A DNA stretch of 64,000 nt, taken from the NCBI GenBank assembly GCA_046160865.1, contig JBJXHG010000100.1:14307-78306 (forward strand), written 5' to 3'. The stretch's first letter is position 1. The number at the start of each line of letters is the position of its first letter. The notes under the pieces are model-generated. The model ran no database searches, was not told the origin of the DNA, and saw only the letters and a program-made list of their open reading frames with translations. The DNA comes from JBJXHG01 sp046160865 (GTDB lineage: Bacteria; Planctomycetota; UBA1135; GCA-002686595). Both the position numbers and the translations under genes were made by a program. Of this stretch, positions 18,924-30,083 are shown one piece after another.

Positions 18924-20632
18924 GGCGCTCGGCGCTCGAACGCTTGCTCGTGCTGCTCGTGTGCACGGCGTGCTCACGAGCGCCGCAGCCGTCCGTCACC
19001 GCACCCACGGCGGGGACGGCTTGGTTCACGGACATCACGGCGAACTGCGGCATCGACTTCGTGCACGTGAACGGCGCGACGAGCGACAAGCAGCTGCCCG
19101 AGACGATGGGCGGCGGGGCGGCGCTCTTCGATGCGGACGAGGACGGCGATCTCGATCTCTACTGCGTGCAGAGCGGACCGCTGCCGATCGCCGGGCCGCG
19201 CCCGGGCACCTTCGTCGTGCCGAGCGGCGAACGTCCGACGAACCGGTTGTTCCGCAACGACGGCGGCTTCCGCTTCACCGACATCACGGACGCGAGCGGA
19301 GCCGCCGCAGCGCGCGATTACGGCATGGGCGTCGCGGTCGGCGACGTGAACGGCGACGGACACGACGATCTCTACCTCACGAACGTCGGACCGAATCGAC
19401 TGCTCCTCGGCAACGGACTTGCACACTTCACCGACGTCACCGCATCGAGCGGCATCCGCGAGGAGCGTTGGACGAGCGGTGCCGTGTTCTTCGACGGCGA
19501 CCAAGACGGCGATCTCGACCTGTTCGTGACGAGCTACGTCGACATCGATGTCGCGCAGCCGGAATGGTGCGGCGATCGCCGGCCCGGCTGGCGCGCGTAC
19601 TGCCATCCCGATCACTACCGCGGTCTCGAGGATCGCTACTGGCGCAACACGGGCGACGGCACGTTCGAGGACGCGACCGCGGCGGCCGGCCTCGCCGACG
19701 CGAATGGCAAGGGACTGTGCGCTGCGGCGAGCGACTTCGACGGCGACGGCCGCGTCGACGTCTACGTCGCGAACGACAGCACGGAGAACCGCCTGTATCG
19801 AAACGTCGGCGACGGCACGTTCGAGGACGCGACGCTCCTTTCCGGCACCGGGCTCGATCGCTTCGGCAACACGGAAGCGAGCATGGGTGTCGCGGTCGGA
19901 GACGTCGACCTCGATCTCGACATGGATCTCTTCGTCACCGGCTTCGACGACGAGTCCGACACGCTGTACCGCAATCTCGGTGAGGGCGTGTTCGAGGACG
20001 TGACGGCGCAAGTCGGTCTCGAGCTCGGCACGCGCCTGCCGGTCGGATTCGGGACGGTGCTCGCGGACTTCGACGACGACGGCGATCTCGATCTCGCGAT
20101 CGCGAACGGACACATCATCGACAACATCGAGCTGTACCACGACGGCAAGACGCACGCGCAGCGCGCGCTGCTCTACGAGAACGACGGACGCGGTCACTTC
20201 ACCGACATCTCGACGCGCGGCGGCGCGCTGACGGCGACGCCGTTCGTCGGGCGCGCGTTGCTGTGTGGCGATCTCGACGACGACGGCGACCTCGATCTCG
20301 TGCTGACGCAGTGCGGTGGAGCGCCGGTCGTGTTGCGCAACGATCGATCGACCGGCAGCGCGCTCACGATCGAGGGCTTGCCCGCCGGCACGCGCGTGCG
20401 CGTGAAGACCGAGAGCGGCCGCGAACTCGTCGCGGACTGCGGACCGCAGCCTTCGTATCTCGCGCAGTGCGATCCGCGTGCGCACCTCGGACTGGGCGGC
20501 GAGCGCGCGGTGCAGGTCGCGGTGCGATCACCTGGCGAGGCGGAGCAAGTGCTCGCCCTCGATCCGCCGATCGGGCGCGGCGTCGTGCGTGTGAAGCGCG
20601 TCGGCGAAAGGCTCGTCTTGACCGCGCGTTAG
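18920..20632 (+). CDS. CRTAC1-type exported protein (FG-GAP/VCBS repeats plus ASPIC/UnbV end)
   Basis: This 570-residue protein starts at GTG 18920. Its leader (LLVLLVCTACSRAP) ends in a Cys and could be a lipoprotein signal, though the -3 residue is not ideal. Seven calcium-loop repeats of the FG-GAP/VCBS kind are visible (FDADEDGDLDLY, GDVNGDGHDDLY, FDGDQDGDLDLF, SDFDGDGRVDVY, GDVDLDLDMDLF, ADFDDDGDLDLA, GDLDDDGDLDLV), predicting a beta-propeller. The C-terminal 90 residues (SYLAQCDPRAHLGLG) match the ASPIC/UnbV domain. Such proteins are surface or periplasmic. It ends the dcd-TPR-CRTAC1 unit. Confidence 0.92.
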   Translation: MRRSALERLLVLLVCTACSRAPQPSVTAPTAGTAWFTDITANCGIDFVHVNGATSDKQLPETMGGGAALFDADEDGDLDLYCVQSGPLPIAGPRPGTFVVPSGERPTNRLFRNDGGFRFTDITDASGAAAARDYGMGVAVGDVNGDGHDDLYLTNVGPNRLLLGNGLAHFTDVTASSGIREERWTSGAVFFDGDQDGDLDLFVTSYVDIDVAQPEWCGDRRPGWRAYCHPDHYRGLEDRYWRNTGDGTFEDATAAAGLADANGKGLCAAASDFDGDGRVDVYVANDSTENRLYRNVGDGTFEDATLLSGTGLDRFGNTEASMGVAVGDVDLDLDMDLFVTGFDDESDTLYRNLGEGVFEDVTAQVGLELGTRLPVGFGTVLADFDDDGDLDLAIANGHIIDNIELYHDGKTHAQRALLYENDGRGHFTDISTRGGALTATPFVGRALLCGDLDDDGDLDLVLTQCGGAPVVLRNDRSTGSALTIEGLPAGTRVRVKTESGRELVADCGPQPSYLAQCDPRAHLGLGGERAVQVAVRSPGEAEQVLALDPPIGRGVVRVKRVGERLVLTAR

Positions 20633-21001
20633 CGCCTCGCGCGGTCCGCTGCGCGGAGCGACCGCGTGCGGCACGGTCTCGCGCCGCACGCATGCAACGG
20701 CGGCGGGGACCCGTGTCGGCTGATTTGCGGGTGATTGGACCGCTGCAGGTTGCTGTGCGTGTGCGATTGCCTCGGCGCGGAGACGACGGTGCGGTCAACG
20801 TCTTCGTGGACGAGGTCCCGATGTCACAACCCCCGTACTCGCATCGGCGCAACTCGCAGGTGATCACCGCAGGCAAGCTGCACGAGTCAGTTGAGCGTAG
20901 GCAGATGCCCCGGGGCCCCGCCGTTTAAAGCGCTTCGCGCGCCAGGCGCGCTACGCGCATGCGCTGCGCGCGCGCGTTCCGCGCGCTACGCTTGCGCGGG
21001 C
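20633..21001. other. Gene-free region between the CRTAC1-type gene and the HerA-like gene
   Basis: The first 60 bases hold two imperfect hairpins (arms GTGCGGC and GCCGCAC near 20667-20690) that may terminate the preceding unit. A 77-codon open frame from an ATG near 20692 to 20928 has no recognisable product and is not called. Bases 20920-20940 match, in inverted orientation, a segment at 60558. The last 60 bases before the next ATG are an unusual run of GCGCGC-rich inverted repeats that could fold over the ribosome site. Confidence 0.5.
20920..20940 (-). repeat. Inverted copy of a 21-base intergenic repeat
   Basis: Read on the minus strand this is GCGCGAAGCGCTTTAAACGG plus one C, matching 60558-60578 at 20 of 21 positions. 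Weaker similarity continues about 30 bases beyond (CCGG, then CTGC and CGCT blocks). Confidence 0.6.
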
Positions 21002-23521
<2,520 letters not shown>

Positions 23522-23530
23522 CGCCGGCGC

Positions 23531-25744
23531 TCAGCGTACGCGCAGGTTGCGCAGCACGGATACGTCGTACGGACTCGGAACGGCCAGCAGGTCGACGTCT
23601 CCGTCGCCATCGAAGTCGCTGCTGCTGACCCAAGTCGAGCCGCCGCCCGCCGCGTACTGCTGACCCGGCGGGAGGAACGTGCCGTCGCCGGCGCCCAGCA
23701 GCACGGTGATGCTCGAGTAGGTGGGCGCGGCGAACGCGAGGTCGACGTGTGCGTCGCCGTCGAGCAAGCCCGCGACGATGCGGTACGGCCAGCCGACCGC
23801 TTGCTCGGTACGCGTCATGACGAATTGGCCTCGCCCGTCGTTCGTGAGGATCGCGACCGCTTGCTGTCCGCTCGTCGCAACCGCGATGTCGAGGTCGCCG
23901 TCGTGATCGAAGTCGCCGAGCGCCGAATCGGTCGGGCTCGGCAAGCTGCCGTACGCTTGCGGTGCGACGAAGCTCGCGCCGCTCGCGCCGAGGAACACGC
24001 GCACGGCGTTCACCTCTTGATCTGCGGCGACGAGGTCCAGGTCTCCGTCCAGGTCGAGATCACCGAGCTCCAGCGCGACGCCGGCGCTCGCGTGCATCGT
24101 CACCGGTGGCGCGAACGTGCCGTTGCCTGCGCCCACGAGCACCGAGATGCGGCTCGCGTTGCTCACGACGAGATCGAGGTCTCCGTCGAGGTCGAGATCG
24201 CCGGTGACGAGCGCGCGCAAATTCCCACCCGCCCCGACGATCGTCGTGGGGCCCGCGAACGTGCCGTTGCCGTTGCCGACGAGCACGCGCACGGAGTTTC
24301 CGCCGGCGGTCGCGAGATCGAATCGTCCGTCGCCGTCGAAGTCCGCGATCGCGAGCGCGGCCAGCGCGCCGCCGATCGCGAAGGTCGCGGGCGGATCGAG
24401 CTCTCCGCCGCCCGTGCCCAGGTACACGTGCGCGCGTCCCATGTAGCCGTCGAGCACGACGAGATCCTGGTCGCCGTCACGATCGAGGTCCGCGGCTTCC
24501 GCGAGCACGGCGTCGATCGTCCCCGGCGGCAGATCGAGGCGCTCCAGCGCATCGAACGTGCCGTTCCCGCAGCTGTGGAACACCGACACCACGCTGTCGG
24601 CGTAGCTCCCCGCGATGAGATCCGCGGCGCCATCGCGGTCTACGTCGACGAGTTGGACCGAACGCGGCATCGGTGTCGTCGGCATCACGGTCGCGGGCCC
24701 GAAGCTACCGTCGCCGAGCCCGAGCACGACCGCCACTTGGTCGCTCCAGCCGCCGGATGCGACGTCCAAGTCGCCATCGCGGTCGACGTCGCCGAGCGCG
24801 ATGTGCTCCGACGCGATCGTCGCGTACGTCGAAGACGGGCCGAACGCGCCCGTGCCGTCGTTCTCGATCACCGAGATGCCCCCGCTGATCGCTGCGACCA
24901 GGTCGCCGTCTCCGTCCCCGTCGACGTCGCCGACGTGGATGTCGCCCGCGCCGCTTTGGTAGCTCGCCGCGGCGGCGAAGGTCGCGTCACCGTTCCCGGC
25001 GAGCACGCTGACGTGGCCGTTCGGAGCGCCGGCGACGACGAGATCGAGATGCATGTCGCCGTCGAGATCGTGCAGCGCGACGCCGTCCGGGGCGTCGCCG
25101 CCCGGCGCCGGCAGCACCGCGAACACGACGAAGCTTCCGTTGCCGTCTCCGCGCAGCACCGACACGTCGCGGCTCGTCACGTTCGCGGTGACGAGGTCGA
25201 GGTGTCCGTCCTCGTCGACGTCGCCGAGAGCGAGGTGCACGGCCTCCGTGCCGCCCGTGGAGAGCAGCACGGGACCGTCGAGAGCGCCATTGCCGTGGCC
25301 GCGCATGACCGCGACATACGAGCGGTCCGAGAACAGCGTGTTCATGACGACGTCGAGGTCCCCGTCGTGATCGATGTCGCCGAGCACGCAGTGCTCGACG
25401 CCGAACAAGACGTTCGTGGACGTCGCGAAGTCGAGCCGCGGTCGGAACAAGCCGTAGCCATTGCCGAGCAGGACCGACACGACGCCGTGCGTCGAGAACA
25501 CCGTGACGAGGTCGGCCTTGCCGTCGCCGTTGAGGTCGCCCGACGCGCAGTACGACGTGCCGTACACGGCGAACTGCGGCTCGGGATAAAGGGGCCCGTC
25601 CCCGGGCCGAATGCGCGGCCGCGCGCCTGCGTGCGAGGTCGACGGCGCCGCGCTCCCGCTGCCGACGACGGTCTGCGAGACGACCCTCGGCACGAGGTGG
25701 GTCCACAGAGCGAGCACGGCAGCCGCGCGCAAAATGAGGTTCAT
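23531..25744 (-). CDS. Exported FG-GAP/VCBS repeat protein 1
   Basis: The 737-residue protein begins MNLILRAAAVLALWTHLVP, a signal peptide, with an AGGA ribosome site 9 bases upstream; an upstream in-frame start is not needed. After a short linker the motif RPGDGPLYPEPQF precedes 14 repeats with Asp-rich loops, for example GDLNGDGKADLV, GDIDHDGDLDVV and SDFDGDGDVDLL. This predicts one or two calcium-stabilised beta-propellers. It is a full-length paralogue of the next gene on the same strand (26052-28235), sharing start, repeat number and end. Surface adhesion is plausible but unproven. Confidence 0.92.
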   Translation of the reverse strand: MNLILRAAAVLALWTHLVPRVVSQTVVGSGSAAPSTSHAGARPRIRPGDGPLYPEPQFAVYGTSYCASGDLNGDGKADLVTVFSTHGVVSVLLGNGYGLFRPRLDFATSTNVLFGVEHCVLGDIDHDGDLDVVMNTLFSDRSYVAVMRGHGNGALDGPVLLSTGGTEAVHLALGDVDEDGHLDLVTANVTSRDVSVLRGDGNGSFVVFAVLPAPGGDAPDGVALHDLDGDMHLDLVVAGAPNGHVSVLAGNGDATFAAAASYQSGAGDIHVGDVDGDGDGDLVAAISGGISVIENDGTGAFGPSSTYATIASEHIALGDVDRDGDLDVASGGWSDQVAVVLGLGDGSFGPATVMPTTPMPRSVQLVDVDRDGAADLIAGSYADSVVSVFHSCGNGTFDALERLDLPPGTIDAVLAEAADLDRDGDQDLVVLDGYMGRAHVYLGTGGGELDPPATFAIGGALAALAIADFDGDGRFDLATAGGNSVRVLVGNGNGTFAGPTTIVGAGGNLRALVTGDLDLDGDLDLVVSNASRISVLVGAGNGTFAPPVTMHASAGVALELGDLDLDGDLDLVAADQEVNAVRVFLGASGASFVAPQAYGSLPSPTDSALGDFDHDGDLDIAVATSGQQAVAILTNDGRGQFVMTRTEQAVGWPYRIVAGLLDGDAHVDLAFAAPTYSSITVLLGAGDGTFLPPGQQYAAGGGSTWVSSSDFDGDGDVDLLAVPSPYDVSVLRNLRVR

Positions 25745-25832
25745 GGAGAGTATTCCTGGCGCGAGTTCGCGCGCTGCGGCGCGCACAGTGCTCGCCTACA
25801 CGTCCGGCGGCCGTGATCCGGTTCGCGCATTA

Positions 25833-26051
25833 GAGCGCGTTTCAGAATGAGCCACCCGGCGAAGCCTGCGACGAATCGAGGCGAGCAAGGGGGGTAAGCC
25901 CTGGTGCGCGCAGCGCATCGAAGCGCGCCAGCGGCGCGCTTCGAAGGGGATCCGACGATGCGTATTGCTCGGCAATACACCGAGCAGGCGCAACGCCGCG
26001 AGCCCGGTTCGGCGCGGCCTGCGACGGGGCGGGGCATTCTGAAAGGCGCTC
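25833..26051. repeat. Structured intergenic repeat, copy A
   Basis: This 219-base element fills most of the 307-base gap between the two FG-GAP genes; bases 25745-25832 hold nothing else recognised. Its ends are near-perfect inverted repeats (GAGCGCGTTTCAGAATG at 25833; CATTCTGAAAGGCGCTC at 26035). Internal hairpins include a 12-base stem around loop AGC at 25918-25944 and GTATTGC with GCAATAC at 25962-25978. A second copy lies at 38867-39088 with a nearly identical core. The flanks carry TTA on each side (25830, 26052), a possible 3-base target duplication; the right one contains the stop codon of the neighbouring gene. Confidence 0.85.
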
Positions 26052-28235
26052 TTAGGGCCGCTTTTGATTCTTCAGCACCGACACCCCGCCCGCGCCGAGC
26101 GACACCGCCAAGTCCGAGTCGCCGTCGCCGTCGAGATCGCCCGCCGCCAATTGGTACGCATCACCGCTCGCGTACATGCGGCCGGGCGCGAGGAACGAGC
26201 CGTCGCCTTGGCCGCGCAGCACGAGCACCGCGTCCGTGTTCGGTCCGGTGAACGCGAGGTCGATGCGCGCGTCGTTGTCGAAGTCGGCCGCGACCACGTC
26301 GTAGGGCGAGATCAGCAGCGCGACGGAATCGGGCGCGCCGAACGTCGCGTTGCCCGCGTTCCACAAGAGACCGGCCGACGTGCCGAAATCCGTCGCGACC
26401 GCGATGTCAGGGTCGCCATCGCGATCGAAGTCGGCGACCGCGATCGCGCGCGCTTCGAGGAGGCCGCCGATCGTGGTCTGCGTGCCGAGCGTGCCGTCGC
26501 CGTTGCCACGCACGATGCGCACTCGGTCGAGCGAACCTTCCGCCGCGACCACGTCGAGATCCAGGTCCAAGTCGAGATCGGCCAGCGCGAGCGCGATCGC
26601 CATCGATCCCGTCGGATAGGCGACCGGTGGCGCGAAGCTCCCGCCGACGTTCTCGAACACGAGCAACTCGCCGGTGCCCGTCGAGACGACGAGGTCGACA
26701 TCGTGGTCGCCGTCGAGATCACCGCTCGCGCTCGCGACCGGCACGAAACCGATCGCGGCATCGTTCGCGACGGCCGTGAACGTCCCGTTGCCGTTGCTGG
26801 TGACGACGCGCAGGACGCCACCGCTGTCCGCACTCGCGGCAACCATGTCGAGATCGAGATCGCCGTCGCAGTCGACGAGCTCGAGCGCGCGCGGATCGGC
26901 GCCGAGCGGCACGGAGTACGCGCTGCCGAACGCGCCGCCGCCCGTGTTCGGCAGCACCCACGCGCGCCCGCCGGCGCGGTCGAGCGTGCACAGGTCGACG
27001 TCCACATCGCCGTCGATGTCGCCGAGCGCGGCGCGCTCATCGGCAGTGGGCGCCGGGTAGATCGCGCGCCGCGCGAACCCCTGGATGCCGCGACCGAACA
27101 GCACGGAGACGCTGCTCGCCGAAAAGTGCGCGAACACCACGTCGAGTCGCCCGTCGCGATCCATGTCCGCGATCTCCGGATCGCTCGACAAACCGTAGCC
27201 CGGCAGCACGTCCACGGGCTCGAAGCTCGCGTCGCCGTGCCCGAGGAGAATGCCGGCAGCACCCGAGAAGCCGGTCACCACGAGGTCCATGTCGCCGTCG
27301 CGATCGAGATCGGCGCCCGCGAGCTCGCGCGCACCGCTCACCGCACCGATCGCGATCGGTGCGTCGAAGGTGCCGTCGCCGTTCCCGAGCAGGAGCGAAA
27401 CCGTCGGGCCTCCGTCGGCCACGGCGAGATCGACGTGTGCGTCGCCATCGAAGCGCGCCGCGACGAGATCGAACGCACCGCCGCTCGTGGCGCGGCTGAT
27501 CGTCGCGCCGAACGTGCCGTCTCCCAGGCCGAGCTTCACGGACACGGATCCGAACGGCGCGTTGCCCACCACGAGATCGAGAGCGAAGTCGCCGTCGACA
27601 TCGACGAGCAGGATCGAGTTCGGACCCGCGGATCCGAACGCGTGCACGCCGAGCAACGCGAACGCGCCCGTGCCCGTGCCTTTCGAGATCGATGCGTCGC
27701 CGGAATCCTTGTTCGCCGTCGCGACGTCGAGATGTCCGTCGCCGTCGACGTCGCCGAGCGCGACGGCGAGTGGTCGTGACCCGCCACACGCGAAGAACAC
27801 CGGCGCTCCGAACGCGCCGTCGCCGGAACCGAGCATCACGCCGAAGCTCGGGCCGCCGTCGATGGCGAGCACGACGTCCTCGTCGCCGTCGTGGTCGAGG
27901 TCGCGCAGCGCGAGGTCTTGCGCGCTCGCCGCCGCCGGGAGCACGAACGGGGTGCGCAGCAAGCCGAATCCATTGCCGAGCAGCACCGACAGCGTGCCGC
28001 CGAACGGATCGACGGTGTAGACGTCGGGCTTGCCGTCACCGTTCGCATCGCCGATCGCGCTGCCCGCCGGCAAGCCGCCCGTCAGGAACACCGGCTCCGG
28101 AAAGAGCGGCTTCTCGCCCGGCCGCAAGATCGCGCCCGCGGGCGCGTGCGGAGCGCTCGGACTGACCGCGGGCGCACCGGTGACGATGTGCAACGCGGCC
28201 GCGAACGTGAGTGCGTGGAGTTCCAGACCGACCAT
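26052..28235 (-). CDS. Exported FG-GAP/VCBS repeat protein 2
   Basis: The 727-residue protein starts at ATG 28235 (MVGLELHALTFAAALHIVTG), a plausible signal peptide with GGAG upstream. The motif RPGEKPLFPEPVF parallels RPGDGPLYPEPQF of its downstream paralogue. Fourteen Asp-rich repeat loops follow, for example GDANGDGKPDVY, RDLDHDGDEDVV and GDLDGDGDSDLA. The end (GVSVLKNQKRP) matches DVSVLRNLRVR of the paralogue. Long open frames on the opposite strand are artefacts of biased codons. Its TAA stop lies in the last bases of the structured repeat. Confidence 0.92.
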   Translation of the reverse strand: MVGLELHALTFAAALHIVTGAPAVSPSAPHAPAGAILRPGEKPLFPEPVFLTGGLPAGSAIGDANGDGKPDVYTVDPFGGTLSVLLGNGFGLLRTPFVLPAAASAQDLALRDLDHDGDEDVVLAIDGGPSFGVMLGSGDGAFGAPVFFACGGSRPLAVALGDVDGDGHLDVATANKDSGDASISKGTGTGAFALLGVHAFGSAGPNSILLVDVDGDFALDLVVGNAPFGSVSVKLGLGDGTFGATISRATSGGAFDLVAARFDGDAHVDLAVADGGPTVSLLLGNGDGTFDAPIAIGAVSGARELAGADLDRDGDMDLVVTGFSGAAGILLGHGDASFEPVDVLPGYGLSSDPEIADMDRDGRLDVVFAHFSASSVSVLFGRGIQGFARRAIYPAPTADERAALGDIDGDVDVDLCTLDRAGGRAWVLPNTGGGAFGSAYSVPLGADPRALELVDCDGDLDLDMVAASADSGGVLRVVTSNGNGTFTAVANDAAIGFVPVASASGDLDGDHDVDLVVSTGTGELLVFENVGGSFAPPVAYPTGSMAIALALADLDLDLDLDVVAAEGSLDRVRIVRGNGDGTLGTQTTIGGLLEARAIAVADFDRDGDPDIAVATDFGTSAGLLWNAGNATFGAPDSVALLISPYDVVAADFDNDARIDLAFTGPNTDAVLVLRGQGDGSFLAPGRMYASGDAYQLAAGDLDGDGDSDLAVSLGAGGVSVLKNQKRP

Positions 28236-28368
28236 CGGAGATTCTCCGTGGAGACACGGCGGCAGGGAGCGACCGTCGTTCCAGCCTACCCGTGTTGCAC
28301 GCGCCCGCAATGCGTGGCCATTGCGCTGCACTTGAAAGCAAGCCGCCGTGCGACGAAAGCCTTCGACC

Positions 28369-29307
28369 ATGTCGCTGCTCCACTCGCTGTCCGACGCCGT
28401 CCACTCGGTCGTCGATGCCATCGCGCCGGCCGTCGTCCACATCCGCACCGTGCAGCCGCGCGCACGCACGCTCTCGGGCGGCTCTGGCGTGTGCGTGGCA
28501 CCGGAAGGTCTCGTCCTGACCAATCACCATGTCATCCACGGCGCGAGCGCGGTCGAGATCGAGCTCGCCGACGGCACGACGCACCTCGCCGACGTGCTGG
28601 GCAGCGATCCCGCGACCGATCTCGCCGTGCTGCACATCGACACGCCGGCGCTCGCGCGCGCGGAGCTCGGCGATTCGAATCGACTGCGCGTCGGGGACTT
28701 CGCGATCGCGGTCGGATCGCCGTTCGGACTCGCGCGCACGGTGACGCTCGGGATCGTCAGCGCGCTCGGCCGCTCGCTCGCGAGCCAAGCCGCCGGTCGA
28801 CGCATCGAGGGTGTGATCCAAACCGACGCGCCGCTCAACGCCGGCAATTCCGGCGGTCCGCTGCTCGACGCCGACGGCCGCGTCGTCGGCATCAACACGG
28901 CGATCGTGCTCGGCGCGCAAGGCTTGTGCTTTGCCGTGCCGTCGAACACCGCCGCGTTCGTGAAGAGCGAGATCGTCTCGCACGGCCGCGTGCGGCGCGC
29001 CTGGCTCGGCGTCGGCGCGGAAGAAGTGCTGCTCGCGCGCGAAGCGGCCGAGAAGGCCGGCATTCCAGAACGGCGCGGCGTCAGCGTGCGCTCCGTCGAA
29101 GCGTCGAGCCCGGCCGCGAAAGCCGGGCTCGCGCGCGGTGACGTCATCGTGCGCCTCGGAACGCGCGCGATCGCGTCGCTGCCCGATCTGCACCGCGCGC
29201 TGTCCGGCGACGCGATTGGGACCGAGCTCGAGATCGAAGTCCTGCGCGCGGGCGCGCGGCTCTCGCTCTCGATCCGCCCGATGGAAGCGGCCGTCATGCC
29301 GCACTGA
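28369..29307 (+). CDS. HtrA/DegP-type trypsin-like serine protease with one PDZ domain
   Basis: The protease of 312 residues has a complete catalytic triad: His54 (TNHHVIHG), Asp84 (DPATDLAVLH) and Ser161 (LNAGNSGGPLL). One PDZ domain occupies roughly residues 205-305 (GVSVRSVEASSPAAKAGLAR). No signal peptide or membrane anchor is seen, unlike classical DegP, suggesting a cytoplasmic or atypical location. The ATG at 28369 is chosen; GTG at 28348 would add seven residues. Such proteases remove misfolded proteins. It diverges from FG-GAP gene 2 with 133 bases between starts and is followed by a hairpin terminator. Confidence 0.9.
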   Translation: MSLLHSLSDAVHSVVDAIAPAVVHIRTVQPRARTLSGGSGVCVAPEGLVLTNHHVIHGASAVEIELADGTTHLADVLGSDPATDLAVLHIDTPALARAELGDSNRLRVGDFAIAVGSPFGLARTVTLGIVSALGRSLASQAAGRRIEGVIQTDAPLNAGNSGGPLLDADGRVVGINTAIVLGAQGLCFAVPSNTAAFVKSEIVSHGRVRRAWLGVGAEEVLLAREAAEKAGIPERRGVSVRSVEASSPAAKAGLARGDVIVRLGTRAIASLPDLHRALSGDAIGTELEIEVLRAGARLSLSIRPMEAAVMPH

Positions 29308-29400
29308 GCTCTCGCTGTTCGGCTTCGCCTCCGCTGCTTGCGGTGCGCGCGCAGACATCAGAGTGGCAGCTGCGACGCCAAGGCCCCACCGGTGGGATCG

Positions 29401-29450
29401 CCCTTCTGGCTCGTCTTCCCGAGCGAAGACGAGCAGAGGGCTCAGTTTTT
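29401..29450 (+). terminator. Rho-independent terminator after the HtrA-like gene
   Basis: A 10-base stem (GCTCGTCTTC with GAAGACGAGC) with a 6-base loop, extended by CCCT and AGGG, is followed by CTCAGTTTTT. The T run overlaps the end of the convergent minus-strand gene. The perfect palindrome CCCACCGGTGGG lies just before it. Confidence 0.72.
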
Positions 29451-29852
29451 GACGATCGCCGGCGCTTCGTCTGTCTTCGCGCCGTTACGGGCACCGCTCG
29501 CTCCGTCGGCGCCGACCCGCTCGCACGCGCGCACCTTGCCGTGCGCGTCGAAGTACGTGATGCGCGCGAGCCCGTCGTTCTCGAGGCCGAAGCGCGCGAT
29601 CGCCTTGCCGCTCGCGTCGTTCCACACGATCGTCGGCGTGCCTTGCTGGTATGCGTCGATCATGAACCGTTGCCGACCCGAGCTATCGCGCAGCACGAGG
29701 CGCTCGCCGGTGATCACGTCGCACACCGGCGTCGCCATCGCGAGCACACCGAGCGCGGCGACGCTCCCGGCGACACCGACGACGACGCGCTTCCAGCGGC
29801 GGTTCTCGCGCTCCAAACGATCCAAGCGATTCGACAGTTCGTGCTCGTTCAT
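29442..29852 (-). CDS. Small membrane-anchored protein of unknown function
   Basis: This 136-residue protein has a good ribosome site (AAGGAG 7 bases before ATG 29852). A short charged helix with coiled-coil character (NRLDRLERENRRWKR) precedes one transmembrane segment (VVVGVAGSVAALGVLAMA, about residues 23-41). The rest is a soluble domain with short repeated strands (LVLRDSSGRQRFMID, IVWNDASGKAIARF, ITYFDAHGKVRACE), resembling a small beta repeat with D-x-x-G-K/R turns. The C-terminus is Ala/Gly/Lys rich. No family is recognised. It stands alone. Confidence 0.75.
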   Translation of the reverse strand: MNEHELSNRLDRLERENRRWKRVVVGVAGSVAALGVLAMATPVCDVITGERLVLRDSSGRQRFMIDAYQQGTPTIVWNDASGKAIARFGLENDGLARITYFDAHGKVRACERVGADGASGARNGAKTDEAPAIVKN

Positions 29853-30083
29853 GGCGATCTCCTTGGGAATGGGATTGCGGACGCGCCGCCGACGAGCGCA
29901 GCCTTGCAGCGTTGCCGCGGATCGCGTCCGAGATTCTGCACCTGCGCGAGGAACCGCGCCTCCGCACGCAGGTAACCCTCTTCGCAGGAAAAAGCGCCGC
30001 TGGCTGAGCGCTCCTACGGAGTCTAGAAACACCCGCACACTGGCCGGCTCGAGCTTGTCCGCCGGGATAGACTTCCGACACCC

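Noticed and set aside
18974..20485. Long minus-strand open frame under the CRTAC1-type gene
   Set aside because: It has no domain or leader, while the plus frame has seven Asp-rich loops and an ASPIC/UnbV end.
20692..20928. A 77-codon open frame upstream of the HerA-like gene
   Set aside because: Composition is random, there is no ribosome site or recognised motif, and it runs into a repeat.
23747..27779. Long open frames antisense to the two FG-GAP genes
   Set aside because: They consist of Arg, Ala, Val and Asp-rich sequence mirroring the repeats, lack a recognisable domain, and have codon use expected of the complement of G+C-rich genes.
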